Notes: generated by a model from the sequence alone, not told the origin. A DNA stretch of 64,000 nucleotides from Sphingomonas sp. HITSZ_GF (GCF_029543155.1 NZ_JARQXA010000001.1:930001-994000); one strand, 5' to 3'. Shown: positions 37,914-47,307, numbered from the stretch's first letter. A program made the numbers and translations.

Positions 37914-39289
37914 GCCTCGATATCCTGGTCGTCGACGATGAGCGCGACATCCGTGAACTGGTCGCCGGCGTCCTGGAGGACGAAGGCTATTCGACGCGCG
38001 GCGCCGCCAACAGCGACGAGGCGCTGGAGGCCATCGCGGAACGGCGCCCCAGCCTGGTGCTGCTCGACGTTTGGCTGCACGGCTCGAAGCTCGACGGGCT
38101 CGAGATCCTCGACGAGATCAAGCGCCGCGATCCCTCGATCCCGGTTCTGGTGATCTCGGGGCACGGCAATCTCGATACCGCGGTCGCCGCGATCCGCCGC
38201 GGCGCCTCGGACTTCATCGAGAAGCCGTTCGAGGCAGAACGCCTGTTGTTCCTCGTCGAGCGCGCGACCGAGACCGAGCGGCTGCGCCGCGAAGTCGCGT
38301 CGTTGCGGGCCTCGATCGGCCGCGAGGAAGACCTGACCGGCCAGTCCGGTGCGATCAACACGGTGCGCGCCACGCTCAAGCGGGTCGCCTCTACAGGCAG
38401 CCGCGTGCTGATCACCGGCAGCGCCGGCACCGGCAAGGAAGTCGCCGCCCGGCTGCTCCATGGCTGGAGCCAACGCGCCGCCGCGCCCTTCGTCATCGTC
38501 AGCGCCGCGCGGATGCAGCCCGAGCGCGTCGAGGAAGAGCTGTTCGGCGTCGAGGAGGGCGGGGACCTGGTCCGCACCGGCCTGCTCGAACAGGCGCATG
38601 GCGGCACGCTGTTCCTCGACGAGATCGCCGATATGCCGGTCGCCACCCAGGCGCGCATCCTGCGCGTGCTGACCGACCAGAGCTTCACCCGCGTCGGCGG
38701 CACCCGCGTGGTCAAGGTCGATGTCCGGGTGGTCTCGGCCACCGCGCGCGACCTGATGGGCGAGATCGCCGAGGGCCGCTTCCGCGAGGACCTCTATTAC
38801 CGGCTCAACGTGGTGCCGGTAACAATCCCGCCGCTCACCGATCGCCGCGAGGACATTCCGGTGCTCGTCGAGCACTTCGTCGCCCACTACGCCAATGAGC
38901 GCCGCGTGCCGACGCCCGAGATCGCGCCCGACGCGATGGTGGCGCTGCAGAGCTATGAATGGCCGGGCAATGTCCGCCAGCTCCGCAACGTGGTCGAGCG
39001 CACCGTGATCCTGGCGCCGGGTGACCGGATCGGCCGGATCGACCTCGACCTGCTGCCCCCCGAGGTGCTCGGCCGGCCGACGGAGACCGGCGGCAATGTC
39101 GGTGCCAGCGCGATCATGGGCGCCCCGCTCAAGGAAGCGCGCGAGAGCTTCGAGCGCGAATATCTCCGCGTCCAGATCCGCCGTTTCTCGGGTAACATCT
39201 CGCGCACCGCGAGCTTCATCGGCATGGAGCGCTCGGCGCTGCACCGGAAGCTGAAGCTGCTCGGCATCACCGACAGCCGGGAGGAATAG
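37910..39289 (+). CDS. ntrX: Nitrogen regulation response regulator NtrX
   Basis: A 459-aa NtrC-family regulator. Receiver with Asp53 in LVLLDVWLHGSKLDG, AAA+ with Walker A GSAGTGKEVAARLL and Walker B GGTLFLDEIADMP, and C-terminal HTH (ISRTASFIGMERSALHRKL). The GAFTGA loop is absent: the segment after ELFGVEE reads EGGDLVRTGLLEQAH. This is usual for alphaproteobacterial NtrX and implies it does not activate sigma-54 directly. Partner of NtrY. Confidence 0.95.
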   Translation: MSLDILVVDDERDIRELVAGVLEDEGYSTRGAANSDEALEAIAERRPSLVLLDVWLHGSKLDGLEILDEIKRRDPSIPVLVISGHGNLDTAVAAIRRGASDFIEKPFEAERLLFLVERATETERLRREVASLRASIGREEDLTGQSGAINTVRATLKRVASTGSRVLITGSAGTGKEVAARLLHGWSQRAAAPFVIVSAARMQPERVEEELFGVEEGGDLVRTGLLEQAHGGTLFLDEIADMPVATQARILRVLTDQSFTRVGGTRVVKVDVRVVSATARDLMGEIAEGRFREDLYYRLNVVPVTIPPLTDRREDIPVLVEHFVAHYANERRVPTPEIAPDAMVALQSYEWPGNVRQLRNVVERTVILAPGDRIGRIDLDLLPPEVLGRPTETGGNVGASAIMGAPLKEARESFEREYLRVQIRRFSGNISRTASFIGMERSALHRKLKLLGITDSREE

Positions 39290-39313
39290 AGAGGCCCGCC
39301 TTTGCGCCCTGAT

Positions 39314-39390
39314 CGTCATCGCGGCGAAAGCCGGGATCTCAGGCGATGGCGGGAGGAGCCGCACGAGATCGCGGCTTTCGCCGCGATGAC
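39314..39390. repeat. REPIN-like inverted repeat (family A, GCGGC variant)
   Basis: Left arm GTCATCGCGGCGAAAGCCGG; right arm GAGATCGCGGCTTTCGCCGC followed by GATGAC. Both arms carry CGCGG in place of CCCGG, a shared variant. It lies in the 266-nt ntrX-hfq gap; the remainder (39391-39555) should hold the hfq promoter, with an AT-rich CATAAAA at about 39455-39462 as the best -10-like stretch. Confidence 0.82.
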
Positions 39391-39555
39391 GGCGATACTG
39401 CAATTCCCGGCAATTGTTGGAAACAAACCCCCGCTGGACGATTCGGCGCTCAGAGCATAAAAGGGCGCGCTGCGTGCCGGACGGGCTCGCGCATCCGACG
39501 CCAGAGAACGGCGCCAAAGCGGGGAAACTCCCGCCAACAAAGAGAGTCACGAACG

Positions 39556-40041
39556 ATGGCCGAAAAGCAGACCTCGCTTCAGGATCTGTTCCTCAACTCG
39601 CTGCGCCGGTCGAAGACCCCGGTCACGATGTTCCTCGTCAAGGGCGTCAAGCTCCAGGGCATCGTAACCTGGTTCGACAATTTTTCGGTGCTGCTCCGCC
39701 GCGACGGCCAGTCGCAGCTCATCTACAAGCACGCGATCTCCACGATCATGCCATCGGGCCCGGTAGATCTCGCTCCGCTCCTAGAAGCGGTGGGAGAATA
39801 TCAGTCCAAGAACCCGGTATTGCAGGAGATTTTCCTCAACGCGGTTCGCCGCCAGCAGGAAAATGTCACGATGTTCCTGGTCAATGGTGTGATGCTCCAG
39901 GGCCAGATCGCGGCCTTCGACCTGTTCTGCATGCTGCTCCAGCGCGAGGGCATGGCCCAGCTGGTCTATAAGCATGCTGTCTCGACGATCCAGCCGGCGC
40001 ACCCGCTGAACCTCGCCGAGGAACAGAATAGCGACGACTGA
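39556..40041 (+). CDS. hfq: RNA chaperone Hfq with two fused Sm domains
   Basis: 161 aa, twice the usual core. Copy 1: [20 protein letters not shown] (from residue 7) to YKHAIST (57-63). Copy 2: [20 protein letters not shown] (from residue 88) to YKHAVST (138-144). The offset is 81 residues. Both keep the Sm1 and Sm2 motifs and the proximal-face Gln (Q9 and Q90). Hfq hexamers pair small RNAs with mRNAs; three of these chains could make one pseudo-hexamer. The copies differ at several positions (WFDNFSVLL versus AFDLFCMLL), so faces may have specialised. The short acidic tail EEQNSDD is at the end. hflX follows by 8 nt. Confidence 0.95.
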   Translation: MAEKQTSLQDLFLNSLRRSKTPVTMFLVKGVKLQGIVTWFDNFSVLLRRDGQSQLIYKHAISTIMPSGPVDLAPLLEAVGEYQSKNPVLQEIFLNAVRRQQENVTMFLVNGVMLQGQIAAFDLFCMLLQREGMAQLVYKHAVSTIQPAHPLNLAEEQNSDD

Positions 40042-40049
40042 GTGACTGC

Positions 40050-41339
40050 ATGAGCACCGGTTTCGAGCGCGATCCCGACGAGTTCACCCGGGGCGCGCGA
40101 GCGGTCGTGGTCTATCCGGACCTTGGCGGCAGCTCGCGCGATGCCGAGGCGCGTCTGGAGGAGACGGCGGGCCTTGCCGCCGCGATCGGCGTCGACGTGG
40201 TCGAGCGGGTACCGCTACGCATCCGCGCGCCCAAGCCCGGCACGCTGATCGGCTCGGGCCAGGTCGAAGCGCTCGCCGAGACCGTGCGCGACAAGGAACT
40301 GACGCTCGCCGTGTTCGATGCGAGCCTCACGCCGGTCCAGCAGCGCAACCTCGAGACCGGGCTCGGCTGCAAGGTGATCGATCGCACCGGCCTGATCCTC
40401 GAGATTTTCGGCGAGCGCGCCCGCACCGCCGAGGGCCGGCTTCAGGTCGAACTGGCGCATCTCGATTACCAGGCAGGCCGCCTGGTACGCAGCTGGACCC
40501 ACCTCGAGCGCCAGCGCGGCGGCTTCGGCTTCCTAGGCGGCCCGGGCGAAACCCAGATCGAGGCCGACCGCCGGCTGATCCGCGACCGCATGGCACGCCT
40601 GCGCCGCGAACTCGATTCGGTCAGCCGCACGCGTACGCTCCACCGCGACCGCCGCCAGCGCGCGCCCTGGCCAATCATCGCGCTGGTCGGCTATACTAAC
40701 GCCGGAAAGTCCACGCTTTTCAATCGGCTGACCGGAAGTGACGTCATGGCGGAGAATCTACTCTTCGCCACGCTCGATCCTACGCTGCGCCAGATTTCGC
40801 TCCCCGGCATCGACAAGGCGATCCTGTCCGACACGGTGGGCTTCGTCTCCGAACTGCCCACCCAGCTCGTCGCCGCCTTCAAGGCGACGCTGGAAGAGGT
40901 CGTCTCGGCCGACCTGCTGATCCATGTCCGCGATGTCGCCCATCCGGACAGCGAGGCGCAGAAGGACGATGTCGAGAAGGTGCTGGCCGAGATCGGCGTG
41001 GCGGAAAGCACGCCGCGCTTCGAAGCCTGGAACAAGATCGACCTGCTCGACGACGAGCGCCGTGACGACTTGCTTGCGGAAGCCGCCAAGCGCGAGGACG
41101 TCATGCCGGTGTCAGCAGTGACGGGGGAAGGGGTGGGGGCACTCATCGCAGCTGTCGCTGCGCGCCTCACCGAAGGGCATCGCCGCTACACGCTCCACCT
41201 CGACCCTGCCGACGGCGCCGCAGCAGCCTGGCTCCACCAGCATGGCGAAGTGCTCGAGCAGGGCCTGGACGGCGAGCGGGCGGTCTATGAAGTGCGGATG
41301 GCGCCGCGGGACTACGAGCGGTTCCTGACGCGGGGCTGA
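40050..41339 (+). CDS. hflX: Ribosome-rescue GTPase HflX
   Basis: A 429-aa OBG-HflX GTPase that splits stalled or heat-damaged ribosomes. Order: HflX N-terminal domain ([10 protein letters not shown]), helical linker [21 protein letters not shown] domain with G1 [15 protein letters not shown]3 [10 protein letters not shown] and G4 NKID, and a C-terminal extension. The hfq-hflX order is conserved in many proteobacteria. It ends 9 nt from the convergent gene at 41349. Confidence 0.95.
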   Translation: MSTGFERDPDEFTRGARAVVVYPDLGGSSRDAEARLEETAGLAAAIGVDVVERVPLRIRAPKPGTLIGSGQVEALAETVRDKELTLAVFDASLTPVQQRNLETGLGCKVIDRTGLILEIFGERARTAEGRLQVELAHLDYQAGRLVRSWTHLERQRGGFGFLGGPGETQIEADRRLIRDRMARLRRELDSVSRTRTLHRDRRQRAPWPIIALVGYTNAGKSTLFNRLTGSDVMAENLLFATLDPTLRQISLPGIDKAILSDTVGFVSELPTQLVAAFKATLEEVVSADLLIHVRDVAHPDSEAQKDDVEKVLAEIGVAESTPRFEAWNKIDLLDDERRDDLLAEAAKREDVMPVSAVTGEGVGALIAAVAARLTEGHRRYTLHLDPADGAAAAWLHQHGEVLEQGLDGERAVYEVRMAPRDYERFLTRG

Positions 41340-41348
41340 GGCTGGATT

Positions 41349-41768
41349 CTAGAGCGGCAGCTCCTGCCAGGCATTTTCGAACGGCAACGCGTCGCCCCAA
41401 TTGAAGCCGGAGAAGCGCTCGTCATATTTGACGCCGCTATTCTGGTATCGCTCCATCAGGCCAAGCAGCGTTGCCTGACTCATGGGGAACAGCCGGTTGC
41501 ATTTCGCATCGCCGACATAGGCAAGGACGTAATATAGGTCGTCGCGTTGGACTTTTGCTTTGATCCGCCAAAAGTTGCGTGTTGATTGTCCCTTCACGTC
41601 GATAAGGAACTTGGCACCGTTCGGCGCCATCACCATCAAGTCTGCCAACGGTGTGCAATTGCCCATTGTGAACGCTACTTCGCACCCGAGCTTGCATAGC
41701 TCGGAGGCCACGGCGAACTGTGCCGTCCACTGCGTGCCCTGCGGCGTGAGCTTGATTTTCTCTCTCAC
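41349..41768 (-). CDS. PD-(D/E)XK nuclease-like protein
   Basis: 139 aa, no signal or membrane segment. The core fits a PD-(D/E)XK fold: Glu23 in FAVASELCKLGCEVAF, Asp43 in PLADLMV, and the Asp57-Val-Lys59 motif in FLIDVKGQS, followed by a Trp/Tyr-rich half (NFWRIKAK, DDLYYVLAYVG). The family is met in restriction-like and accessory nucleases; DNA cleavage here is unproven. Base composition is lower in GC than its neighbours. Its ATG overlaps the mazG stop by 4 nt, so it is coupled to a house-cleaning pyrophosphatase. Confidence 0.6.
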   Translation of the reverse strand: MREKIKLTPQGTQWTAQFAVASELCKLGCEVAFTMGNCTPLADLMVMAPNGAKFLIDVKGQSTRNFWRIKAKVQRDDLYYVLAYVGDAKCNRLFPMSQATLLGLMERYQNSGVKYDERFSGFNWGDALPFENAWQELPL

Positions 41769-42520
41769 AACGACTTCGCCTTTACCCAGAGCGCTTCCTT
41801 GGCATCCAGGTCCAGCGCTTCGAACATGTCACCAGCTTCGGCTTCCATCGCCTTGAAACGCTTCTCGAATTTTCCGTTTGCGGCCCGCAGCGCAGCTTCG
41901 GGATCCACCCCAAGCTTGCGAGCCCAGTTGACCACCGCGAACAGCAGGTCGCCGACTTCCTCCTCGATCTCCGCCGGTAACGCCGCCGCTTCGACCTCGG
42001 CCAGTTCCTCGTCGATCTTGGCGCGGGCGCCGCTGGGGTCGGGCCAGTCGAAGCCGGTACGGGCGGCGCGCTTCTGGAGCTTTTCGGCGCGGAGCAGGGC
42101 GGGGAGGCCCACCGCCACGCCATCCAGTGCGCTTTCATGTCCCTTGGCGCCCCGCTCCGCGGCCTTGATTTGTTCCCATAGGTGATGGCCGCCCTCGCTG
42201 GCCCCCAGGAAGATGTGCGGGTGGCGGCGCTCCATCTTGTCGCTGATCGCGTTGGCGACATCCGCCAGCACGAAGTCGCCGGCTTCCTCGGCCATGCGGC
42301 TGTGGAACACCACCTGGAGCAGCAGGTCGCCGAGTTCGTCCTTCAGGTCATCCATGTCGCCGCGCTCGATCGCGTCGGCCACCTCATAGGCTTCCTCGAT
42401 CGTATAGGGTGCGATCGTCGCGAAGGTCTGGGCCGTATCCCATTCGCAGCCGGTCTTGGGATCGCGCAGCCGCGCCATGATGGCGACGAGGCGGTCGATG
42501 GCGGGAGCAGGGTCGGTCAC
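41765..42520 (-). CDS. mazG: Nucleoside triphosphate pyrophosphohydrolase MazG
   Basis: A 251-aa tandem MazG protein hydrolysing (d)NTPs to NMP and PPi. Domain 1: CEWDTAQTFATIAPYTIEEA with metal-binding EELGD-like DELGDLLLQVVFH. Domain 2: KIDEELAEVEAA and EEEVGDLLFAVVNWARKLG. Length fits the E. coli-type enzyme. It has a role in nucleotide-pool sanitation and, in E. coli, ppGpp and cell-death control. Confidence 0.95.
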   Translation of the reverse strand: MTDPAPAIDRLVAIMARLRDPKTGCEWDTAQTFATIAPYTIEEAYEVADAIERGDMDDLKDELGDLLLQVVFHSRMAEEAGDFVLADVANAISDKMERRHPHIFLGASEGGHHLWEQIKAAERGAKGHESALDGVAVGLPALLRAEKLQKRAARTGFDWPDPSGARAKIDEELAEVEAAALPAEIEEEVGDLLFAVVNWARKLGVDPEAALRAANGKFEKRFKAMEAEAGDMFEALDLDAKEALWVKAKSL

Positions 42521-42578
42521 AGGAGCCTCCAGGAATGCGCGGCGACCCTAGGCAGGCCGCCGCGCGAAGGAAAGGCTC

Positions 42579-43340
42579 TCAGGCGGTGGCGTCGAGCCCG
42601 CCATCGACCGTGTGGAACGAGCCGTTGATATAGGTTGCGTCGTCGGAGGCGAGGAAAGCGACCAGGCCGGCGACTTCCTCGGGCTTGCCGTAACGACCGG
42701 CGGGCACGCCCTTGCCGCGCGCTTCCTCGGTCGCGCCGGCGCCTTCGTCTAGCGAATCCATCATCCGGCTGTGGATCGGGCCCGGGTTCACGCAATTGAC
42801 CCGCACGCCCTTGGCGGCAACTTCCACGGCGGCGACGCGCGTCAGCCCGATGACCGCATGCTTGCTCGAATTATAGCCGGCCATGCCCGGCGCACCCGAA
42901 AGCCCGGCGACGCTCGACGAGTTGATCACCGAGCCCGAACCCTGGGCGATCATCACCGGCAGCACATATTTCAGGCCGAGGAACACGCCGTCGACGTTCA
43001 CGGCGAACACCTTGTGAAAGTCCTCGAGCGGATAGTCCTGAATCGGCTTCACCGGGCCTTCGATGCCGGCATTGTTGAAGAAGATGTCGATCCGGCCATG
43101 CTTCCACATTGCCTTGTCGACATAGGCGCGGACGCTTTCCTCGCTGGTCACATCGGCTTCGATCGTCAGGATCTCGGCGCCAATACGCGCCTCGAGCGGT
43201 CCGAAATCGGTCCCCGGGCGATCGACAGCGACGATCGTCGCGCCGCGCTGCGCCATCAGCGCCGCGGTCTCGGTGCCGATCGCGCCGGCAGCGCCAGTGA
43301 TGAGCGCGACCTTGCCGGCGAGGGAGATACCGTCCGTCAT
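42579..43340 (-). CDS. Classical SDR family oxidoreductase
   Basis: A 253-aa NAD(P)-dependent short-chain dehydrogenase. Seen: TGAAGAIG cofactor loop (residues about 16-23), NNAG at about 87-90, Ser and Tyr-Lys of the catalytic set in INSSSVAGL and GYNSSKHAVIG, and the PG motif NPGPIHSRM. C-terminal YINGSFHTVDGG is typical of the large SDR subgroup around FabG-like and alcohol dehydrogenases. Substrate unknown. Confidence 0.88.
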   Translation of the reverse strand: MTDGISLAGKVALITGAAGAIGTETAALMAQRGATIVAVDRPGTDFGPLEARIGAEILTIEADVTSEESVRAYVDKAMWKHGRIDIFFNNAGIEGPVKPIQDYPLEDFHKVFAVNVDGVFLGLKYVLPVMIAQGSGSVINSSSVAGLSGAPGMAGYNSSKHAVIGLTRVAAVEVAAKGVRVNCVNPGPIHSRMMDSLDEGAGATEEARGKGVPAGRYGKPEEVAGLVAFLASDDATYINGSFHTVDGGLDATA

Positions 43341-43457
43341 TGCAATTCCTTTCTGGGTCCGGCCGCAAGGAACGCGCGACCGTCACCAGATCAATGGCGG
43401 AACGGCAGGCGCCGTTCCGTGCAATATCGGCAAAGCTGGGTTTCCGATCAGCCGCTC

Positions 43458-43478
43458 AAAAACCGCAGAAAACTGCGG
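43458..43478 (-). terminator. Rho-independent terminator
   Basis: On the minus strand: CCGCAG-TTTT-CTGCGG, a perfect 6-bp stem with TTTT loop, followed at once by TTTTT (the AAAAA at 43458-43462 on the plus strand). It lies about 70 nt after the stop of the retropepsin-like gene and before the SDR gene. It therefore ends the metG-tatD-MBL-protease transcript. Confidence 0.72.
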
Positions 43479-43546
43479 CAGGGGGCCCGGGGGGACACCT
43501 TCGAGGGGGCGCTTCCGATAGATCGATAATATACATTATGTAAAAT

Positions 43547-44191
43547 CTAGTCGCGATCGCCGGAGGTCGGCAGCAGCACCCTCTCTTCCCGCCGCTTGGC
43601 CGGCTCGAGGATCAGCGTGCGGTTCTCGACGCGCCAGGATTTGAGCCGCGACAGGAAGTTCATGCCAAGCACGTCGAGGTCGCCGAAGCTGTCACCCACC
43701 ACGAGCGGCAGGTCCTGCGTCGCCAGCGGCCCGATCGCGACATCATCGGCACGCGCGGGCTTGGCTTGCACCGTGCCGTTGGCGGTCTCGATCATCACCG
43801 GCGGCGCCAGCGAAAGCTGCACGCCTGCGGCTGCGGCGGTATCGGCGGAGATCGCCGTGACCGTGGCGCCGCTATCGACCAGCATCCGCCGTTCGACGCC
43901 GTTGATCTTCACGCGCGCCCAGAAATGCCCGTCCGGGCTCATCTTGATGCGCACGGTTTCGCCCTGGACGCTCTGCTGCTCATAGCCGAGCTTCTCGGAC
44001 GCGGTGGCAAGCAACCCGCCTAGTTCCTGGCGGTGGTTCATCACGATCAGCATCGTCACGCCGACAATGCCCCACAGCACCAGCGTCTGCACCAGGCCGC
44101 GGATTGTGATCCGGTGCGAGGACAAGGCCTTCAGTGCGAGCATCAGCGCACCGAGCAGAAGCAGCAGCTGGATCAGACGGTCATCGGTCAT
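43547..44191 (-). CDS. Retropepsin-like aspartic protease, membrane-anchored
   Basis: A 214-aa protein with two N-terminal hydrophobic helices (about 6-22 and 33-51), then a single pepsin-like half with the catalytic MLVDSGATVTAIS (Asp-Ser-Gly) and the second strand LGMNFLSRL. This is the TIGR02281-type alphaproteobacterial protein. The catalytic half is likely periplasmic and would dimerise. Substrate unknown. Its ATG overlaps the MBL gene by 4 nt. Confidence 0.82.
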   Translation of the reverse strand: MTDDRLIQLLLLLGALMLALKALSSHRITIRGLVQTLVLWGIVGVTMLIVMNHRQELGGLLATASEKLGYEQQSVQGETVRIKMSPDGHFWARVKINGVERRMLVDSGATVTAISADTAAAAGVQLSLAPPVMIETANGTVQAKPARADDVAIGPLATQDLPLVVGDSFGDLDVLGMNFLSRLKSWRVENRTLILEPAKRREERVLLPTSGDRD

Positions 44192-44955
44192 GCCGAAACC
44201 TCCATGCCGTCGAAGCCCGGCTCGACTCCGGCGGGAAGCGTGGCCATCAGCGTCGCATAGTCCATCGAATTGTCCATATGCGCGAGCAAGGTGCGGCGCG
44301 GTGCCAACTCCCCTACCCAGCCCAGCACGGCCCCGAGATCGGCATGGGTCGGGTGCGGCGCCTCACGCAGGCAATCGACCACCCAGACGTCCAAATCCTT
44401 ATACAAACTCCGCATATCATGCGTCATCTCATTGAAATCTATAGAATAAGCTATGGATTTTCCGTTACTTTCGAAACGCAGGCCCGCCGACGTGATGCCG
44501 CCATGCGGCTGGTCCGTCACCCGGATATGGATATCGCCGATCGTGATTGCATCGGGCAGCGGCTCGATCGCCACGGTCGGACGGTAGAGCGCGCGGCCGT
44601 TGAACACATAGTCGAAGCGCCTGCCCAGCCGTTCGAGCGTCAGGGGCCGGGCGAGGCCGCGCACCGGCTCGCCTTCCCGCGCATGCATGATCTGCCGCAG
44701 GTCATCGATGCCGTGGCAGTGATCGGCATGTTCATGCGTCCAGATCACCGCATCGAGATCGGTGAAGCCCGCGGCCAATGCCTGCTCGCGGAAATCAGGG
44801 CTGGTATCGATGAGGATTCGCGTAGTCTCGGTCGACACCAGCGCCGAGGCCCGGGTGCGGCGATTCCTGGGCTCGGCGGGATCGCAGCTGCCCCAGTCAT
44901 TCCCGATCCGCGGCACGCCGGACGAGGTGCCGGAGCCGAGGATGCGGATCCTCAT
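44188..44955 (-). CDS. MBL-fold metal-dependent hydrolase (PhnP/RomA-like)
   Basis: A 255-aa metallo-beta-lactamase-fold protein. Seen: MRIRILGSGTSSGVPRIGNDWG, the zinc motif THEHADHCHGIDDLR, and HMDN near the end. It resembles PhnP-type phosphodiesterases, often placed next to tatD. The likely activity is a phosphodiesterase; the substrate is not readable. It overlaps tatD by 4 nt (ATGA). Confidence 0.85.
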   Translation of the reverse strand: MRIRILGSGTSSGVPRIGNDWGSCDPAEPRNRRTRASALVSTETTRILIDTSPDFREQALAAGFTDLDAVIWTHEHADHCHGIDDLRQIMHAREGEPVRGLARPLTLERLGRRFDYVFNGRALYRPTVAIEPLPDAITIGDIHIRVTDQPHGGITSAGLRFESNGKSIAYSIDFNEMTHDMRSLYKDLDVWVVDCLREAPHPTHADLGAVLGWVGELAPRRTLLAHMDNSMDYATLMATLPAGVEPGFDGMEVSA

Positions 44956-45731
44956 GCGCGAGTCTTGGCGAACAGCGTGTGGAAGTTCGCCCGTGTCGCC
45001 TCGGCAAGCACTTCCGGATCCTCGCCGCGCAGCTGCGCCAGGAAGCGACAGGTATCGGCGACGAACGCCGGCTCGCCGGTCTTGCCCCGGTGCGGCACCG
45101 GCGCGAGGAAGGGCGCATCGGTCTCGATCAGCAGGCGGTCGAGCGGCAATTGCGCCGCGGTTTCCTGCAAATCTTTCGCGTTCTTGAAGGTCACGATGCC
45201 CGAGATCGAGATGTAGAAGCCCAGTTCCAGCGCGATCTCGGAGAATTCCCGGCTCGCGGTGAAGCAATGGATGACGCCGGGAAAGGCCCCCTTCCACATC
45301 TCGTCGCGCAGGATTTCCGCGGTGTCCGCCTCGGCATCGCGGGTGTGGACGATCAGCGGCAGCTGCGTCTCGCGGCACGCCGCGATATGCGAGCGGAAGC
45401 TCGCCCGCTGGCGATCCCGGTCGCTATGGTCGTAATAATAATCGAGCCCGGTCTCGCCGATGCCGACCACGCGCGGATGCCGCGCCTTCTCGATCAGCTT
45501 GGCCGCATCGATGTCAGGATGCTCGTCCGCCTCATGCGGATGGATGCCCACCGAGGCCCAGACGTCCGCTTCGCGCTCGGCGACCGCGATCACCTCGTCC
45601 CATTCGCGCTCGCGCGTCGAGATGTTGAGCATCGCCACCACGCCGGCTTCGCGCGCACGTGCCAGCACCTCGGGCTGCTGCTCGCCCAGGCCCTTGTAGA
45701 TCAGATGGCAGTGACTGTCGGCGAGGTTCAC
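44952..45731 (-). CDS. tatD: TatD-family DNase/hydrolase
   Basis: A 259-aa amidohydrolase-fold enzyme. Seen: the N-terminal metal motif DSHCHL, the GIHPHEAD segment, GETGLDYYYDHSDRDRQ, HTRDAEADT and the final TDAPFLAPVPHRGKT. TatD-type proteins are metal-dependent nucleases or deacylases. It lies between metG and the MBL gene, the usual order in alphaproteobacteria, with ATGA overlaps on both sides. Confidence 0.93.
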   Translation of the reverse strand: MNLADSHCHLIYKGLGEQQPEVLARAREAGVVAMLNISTREREWDEVIAVAEREADVWASVGIHPHEADEHPDIDAAKLIEKARHPRVVGIGETGLDYYYDHSDRDRQRASFRSHIAACRETQLPLIVHTRDAEADTAEILRDEMWKGAFPGVIHCFTASREFSEIALELGFYISISGIVTFKNAKDLQETAAQLPLDRLLIETDAPFLAPVPHRGKTGEPAFVADTCRFLAQLRGEDPEVLAEATRANFHTLFAKTRA

Positions 45732-47227
45732 GCTTCTTCCTTAAGCTCCAGCCGGGGGAAGATGGGGGTCGGCGGCGCGATACGGAAGTCCGCATCGCCT
45801 TCCGGCCCGAGCTGCGCGAGCAACTTCTCGGCCGAACCCGGCACCACCGGCGCGATCGTGACGGCAAGACGTCGGATCGCGCGCAGCAACGTCTTCAGCA
45901 CCGCGTGCATCCGCTCGGGATCGGTCTTGCGCAGTCCCCAGGGCGCCTGGGCGTCGATATAGGCGTTGCAGGCGAACACCCCGGCCATCCACAGCTCTAC
46001 ACCCTGGCTGAGCGCGAGGTCCTCGAACGCGCGGATGAAGCCGCCACAGGCATTCTCCACTTCGGCGATCAGCACGCCGTCGGCTTCCTCGACCCGGCCG
46101 GTCTCGACATGCCCCTCGCAATTCTTGGCGATGAAGGCGAGCGTGCGCTGGGCGAGGTTGCCGAAGCTGTTCGACAGGTCGGCATTCGCCCGGGTGACGA
46201 TCGCCTCATCGCTGAACGTGCCGTCATTGCCGAAGCTCACGTCGCGCATCAGGAAATAGCGCAGCGCATCGACGCCGTAGAGCTCGGCGAGCGCCATCGG
46301 ATCGACGACGTTGCCGACTGACTTGGACATCTTCTCCCCGCGATTGAGCAGGAAGCCGTGGCCGAAGACCTGCTTGGGCAGCGCGATCTTCGCCGACATC
46401 AGGAAGGCCGGCCAATAGACGGTGTGGAAGCGAACAATGTCCTTGCCGATCAGATGGATGTCCGCCGGCCAATATTTCGCCAGCCGTGCCTGGTCGTCGG
46501 GATAGCCCACGCCGGTGAGGTAATTGGTCAGCGCGTCCACCCAGACATACATCACATGCCCGGGCGAACCGGGCACCGGCACGCCCCAATCGAAGCTGGT
46601 GCGCGAGACCGACAGATCGGCGAGCCCGCCCTCGACGAAGCGCAGGATCTCGTTGCGGCGCGATTCGGGGCGGATGAAGTCCGGGTTCGCCGCGTAGAAT
46701 TCGAGCAGCGGCTTCTCGTACTTCGAGAGCTTGAAGAACCAGGTCTCCTCGGCGGTCCACTCGACCGGCGTGCCCTGGGGCGAGAGCTTCACGCCCCCTT
46801 CCCCTTCGACCAGTTCCTTCTCTTCGTAAAAGGCTTCGTCGCGCACCGAATACCAGCCCTCGTAGCGATCGAGGTACAGGTCGCCGGCATCGGCCATCGC
46901 CTGCCAGATCGCCTGGCTGGCCTTGTAGTGATCGGCTTCGGAGGTGCGGATGAAACGATCGCACGAAATATCGAGCTTCTCGGCCATCTCGCTGAAATAG
47001 CCGGACATCTCGTCCGCCAGCTCGCGTGCGGTCATGTCGCGGTCGCGCGCCGTCTTGACCATCTTGAGGCCATGCTCGTCGGTGCCGGTCTGGAAGAATA
47101 CGTCGCGGCCCTGCTGGCGCTGGAAACGGGCGATCGCGTCGGCGGCGATCATCTCATAGGCATGCCCGATATGCGGGCGGCCATTGGGATAGTGGATCGC
47201 GGTGGTGATGTAGAAGGGGTCGGCCAT
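45728..47227 (-). CDS. metG: Methionyl-tRNA synthetase
   Basis: A 499-aa class I synthetase. Seen: HIGH-type RPHIGHAYEMIAADA, TGTDEHGLKM, the KMSKS loop in GEKMSKSVGNVVDP, and the alpha-helical anticodon domain. The linker region lacks obvious zinc cysteines, and there is no C-terminal tRNA-binding domain, so it is the short bacterial type. Start at 47227 (MADPFYITT) is preferred; 47236 would add three residues. Heads the metG-tatD-MBL-protease unit. Confidence 0.95.
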   Translation of the reverse strand: MADPFYITTAIHYPNGRPHIGHAYEMIAADAIARFQRQQGRDVFFQTGTDEHGLKMVKTARDRDMTARELADEMSGYFSEMAEKLDISCDRFIRTSEADHYKASQAIWQAMADAGDLYLDRYEGWYSVRDEAFYEEKELVEGEGGVKLSPQGTPVEWTAEETWFFKLSKYEKPLLEFYAANPDFIRPESRRNEILRFVEGGLADLSVSRTSFDWGVPVPGSPGHVMYVWVDALTNYLTGVGYPDDQARLAKYWPADIHLIGKDIVRFHTVYWPAFLMSAKIALPKQVFGHGFLLNRGEKMSKSVGNVVDPMALAELYGVDALRYFLMRDVSFGNDGTFSDEAIVTRANADLSNSFGNLAQRTLAFIAKNCEGHVETGRVEEADGVLIAEVENACGGFIRAFEDLALSQGVELWMAGVFACNAYIDAQAPWGLRKTDPERMHAVLKTLLRAIRRLAVTIAPVVPGSAEKLLAQLGPEGDADFRIAPPTPIFPRLELKEEA

Positions 47228-47307
47228 GCCGGGCATCTAGAGGCTGGGCGCGACAGCGGCAACGCCCGCGTGGCAATATGCATGCTCGGCCGGGCGTGAT
47301 AATTTCC

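Noticed and set aside
37910..39289. NtrX as a damaged sigma-54 activator
   Set aside because: The missing GAFTGA is normal for the alphaproteobacterial NtrX family, not a local lesion.
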